From positions 1 to 41,471 of the forward strand of contig JAMPCZ010000004.1 of the NCBI GenBank assembly GCA_023665935.1: a stretch of 41,471 nt of DNA, written 5' to 3'. Shown in pieces: positions 40,753 to 41,471 of the stretch; the stretch's first letter is position 1; every line of letters starts with the position of its first letter. The notes beneath the pieces were generated by a model. That model was not told the origin of the DNA, did not search any database, and saw only the letters and a program-made list of their open reading frames with translations. The stretch comes from Muribaculaceae bacterium. Its GTDB lineage: Bacteria > Cyanobacteriota > Vampirovibrionia > Gastranaerophilales > Gastranaerophilaceae. A program made the position numbers and the translations under genes.

Positions 40753-41471
40753 TTACCAAGGATAAGATTTGTCAATCTGCCAACCCGCACGGCGTATTTT
40801 TTCGCTGCAGAAATCACCCGTAGCGGATTTTGAACAGTTTGAATCAATTTCATCATTAGTTAAATTGTAACCGTACGGAACAATTGCACCACCTTTTGAA
40901 TCATCTATAGTTCGTACCAAAAAGAAAACGTCTTTCCCATATATATTTGGACCCTTTCCACCGTTAATATCTACAAGAATTCTAGGCTCAGTACTGATTG
41001 CAGTGGTATTTCCGCCTGTTAAAAGTAAAATTATGTACATAAATCCATCAGAGGTATAAAAACAGACCCTGACCTGACTTTTTACAAGAATAGTATTTGA
41101 GGAAATATTATCCATAGAAGTAAACGGACGATCCTTTTTGTATCCGCAGTCAACATAAGTTTTACAAATATGAGCAGTTTTAAGATACGGAGCCCAATAT
41201 TGACTAAAATAAGGCTCAGGACCAAGAGCTAATGCTTCATCAGGAGAAACCTCTCCGACATCATCATATGCAAGTCGATATGCCTGATTTAAAACGGATA
41301 TAGCTTTTTGCAGTTTAGTTACCGTGACTTTTTTCTGATGTGCAGCGATAAGATTCGGAATGGTCATCGCCGCAACAATGCCGATTATGCCAAGGGTGAT
41401 TAAAGTTTCCGCCAATGTAAATGCAGCTTTAGCGAAAATCGGTGGCTTATTTACGTGCGTAGCACCTTCTG
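40753..41471 (-). CDS. Prepilin-like protein, 5' end beyond window edge
   Basis: The frame is open to the right edge. It reads ...HVNKPPIFAKAAFTLAETLITLG followed by IIGIVAAMTIPNLIA, a prepilin signal with a leader of more than 16 residues; no start codon other than the internal ATG-less region lies inside the window, so the gene is partial. The globular part has LVDINGGKGPNIYGKDVFFLV near its middle, the motif shared by the other prepilins, and ends with TGDFCSEKIRRAGWQIDKSYPW. Cys pairs (HICKTYVDC) suggest a disulfide. The DNA of the signal region is nearly identical to that of the 34095-34751 gene. Confidence 0.9.
   Translation of the reverse strand, partial: EGATHVNKPPIFAKAAFTLAETLITLGIIGIVAAMTIPNLIAAHQKKVTVTKLQKAISVLNQAYRLAYDDVGEVSPDEALALGPEPYFSQYWAPYLKTAHICKTYVDCGYKKDRPFTSMDNISSNTILVKSQVRVCFYTSDGFMYIILLLTGGNTTAISTEPRILVDINGGKGPNIYGKDVFFLVRTIDDSKGGAIVPYGYNLTNDEIDSNCSKSATGDFCSEKIRRAGWQIDKSYPW

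Overview
The window is an AT-rich bacterial chromosome segment with mostly housekeeping genes and no phage, transposase or CRISPR array. It is most likely from a non-photosynthetic, gut-type relative of Cyanobacteria (Melainabacteria/Vampirovibrionia, Gastranaerophilales-like). That placement is an inference. It rests on several scattered single prepilin-like genes with FTLAETLITIGIIGIVAA-type N-termini, a desulfoferrodoxin plus ferritin pair typical of anaerobes, the absence of photosynthesis genes, and the LFGKTY...RLNRIEKELF module at the left edge. No 16S rRNA gene is present to confirm it.

Layout, left to right. 1-5.2 kb: end of a repeat-module protein, glmS, a 52-aa small gene, a one-cluster ferredoxin, thrB and an MnmC-like methyltransferase. 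5.2-9.4 kb: a small HTH gene divergent from a prepilin gene broken by an in-frame TAA, then two flavoprotein oxidoreductases and a stand-alone LuxR-type HTH. 9.5-13.1 kb: dnaX, ldcA and a tandem universal stress protein. 13.2-18.2 kb: a + strand run of sigma factor, gcvPB, a CoA-dehydratase-activase-like gene broken by an in-frame TAG, a membrane protein and miaA. 18.2-22.9 kb: a - strand run of wecG-like glycosyltransferase, N-terminal transketolase subunit, a giant 876-aa prepilin-like protein and yhcH. 22.9-26.5 kb: two exported proteins, tRNA-Leu(CAA), a cluster of palindromic repeats, and an XRE regulator divergent from another prepilin. 26.5-33.7 kb: ftsZ, nadK, a GIY-YIG protein, a sensor kinase/response regulator/exported protein operon, ferritin and desulfoferrodoxin. 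33.8-34.1 kb: an SRP RNA gene. 34.1-41.5 kb: a prepilin gene whose 5' end lies in a repeat, a GtrB-like glycosyltransferase, a YdjC/HpnK deacetylase overlapping a nuclease-like PLD protein, a duplicated 77-bp GC-rich element, argS, and a prepilin gene cut by the right edge.

The genes do not form one pathway. Recurring themes are the cell surface (five prepilin-like proteins sharing a DxNG..GPN..G.D.F-type C-terminal motif, glycosyltransferases, polysaccharide deacetylase, LD-carboxypeptidase), anaerobic redox and oxygen defence, and signalling. The most striking sequence-level pattern is the promoter architecture. At least six genes have a -10 hexamer exactly 6 nt before the start codon and no Shine-Dalgarno, so their mRNAs should be leaderless, while other genes in the window have ordinary GGAGG-type sites. 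Other unexplained structure includes two genes interrupted by single in-frame stops with intact flanks, a 14-bp hairpin that buries the ferredoxin ribosome binding site, an unusually long SRP RNA, and HTH-regulator/prepilin divergent pairs.
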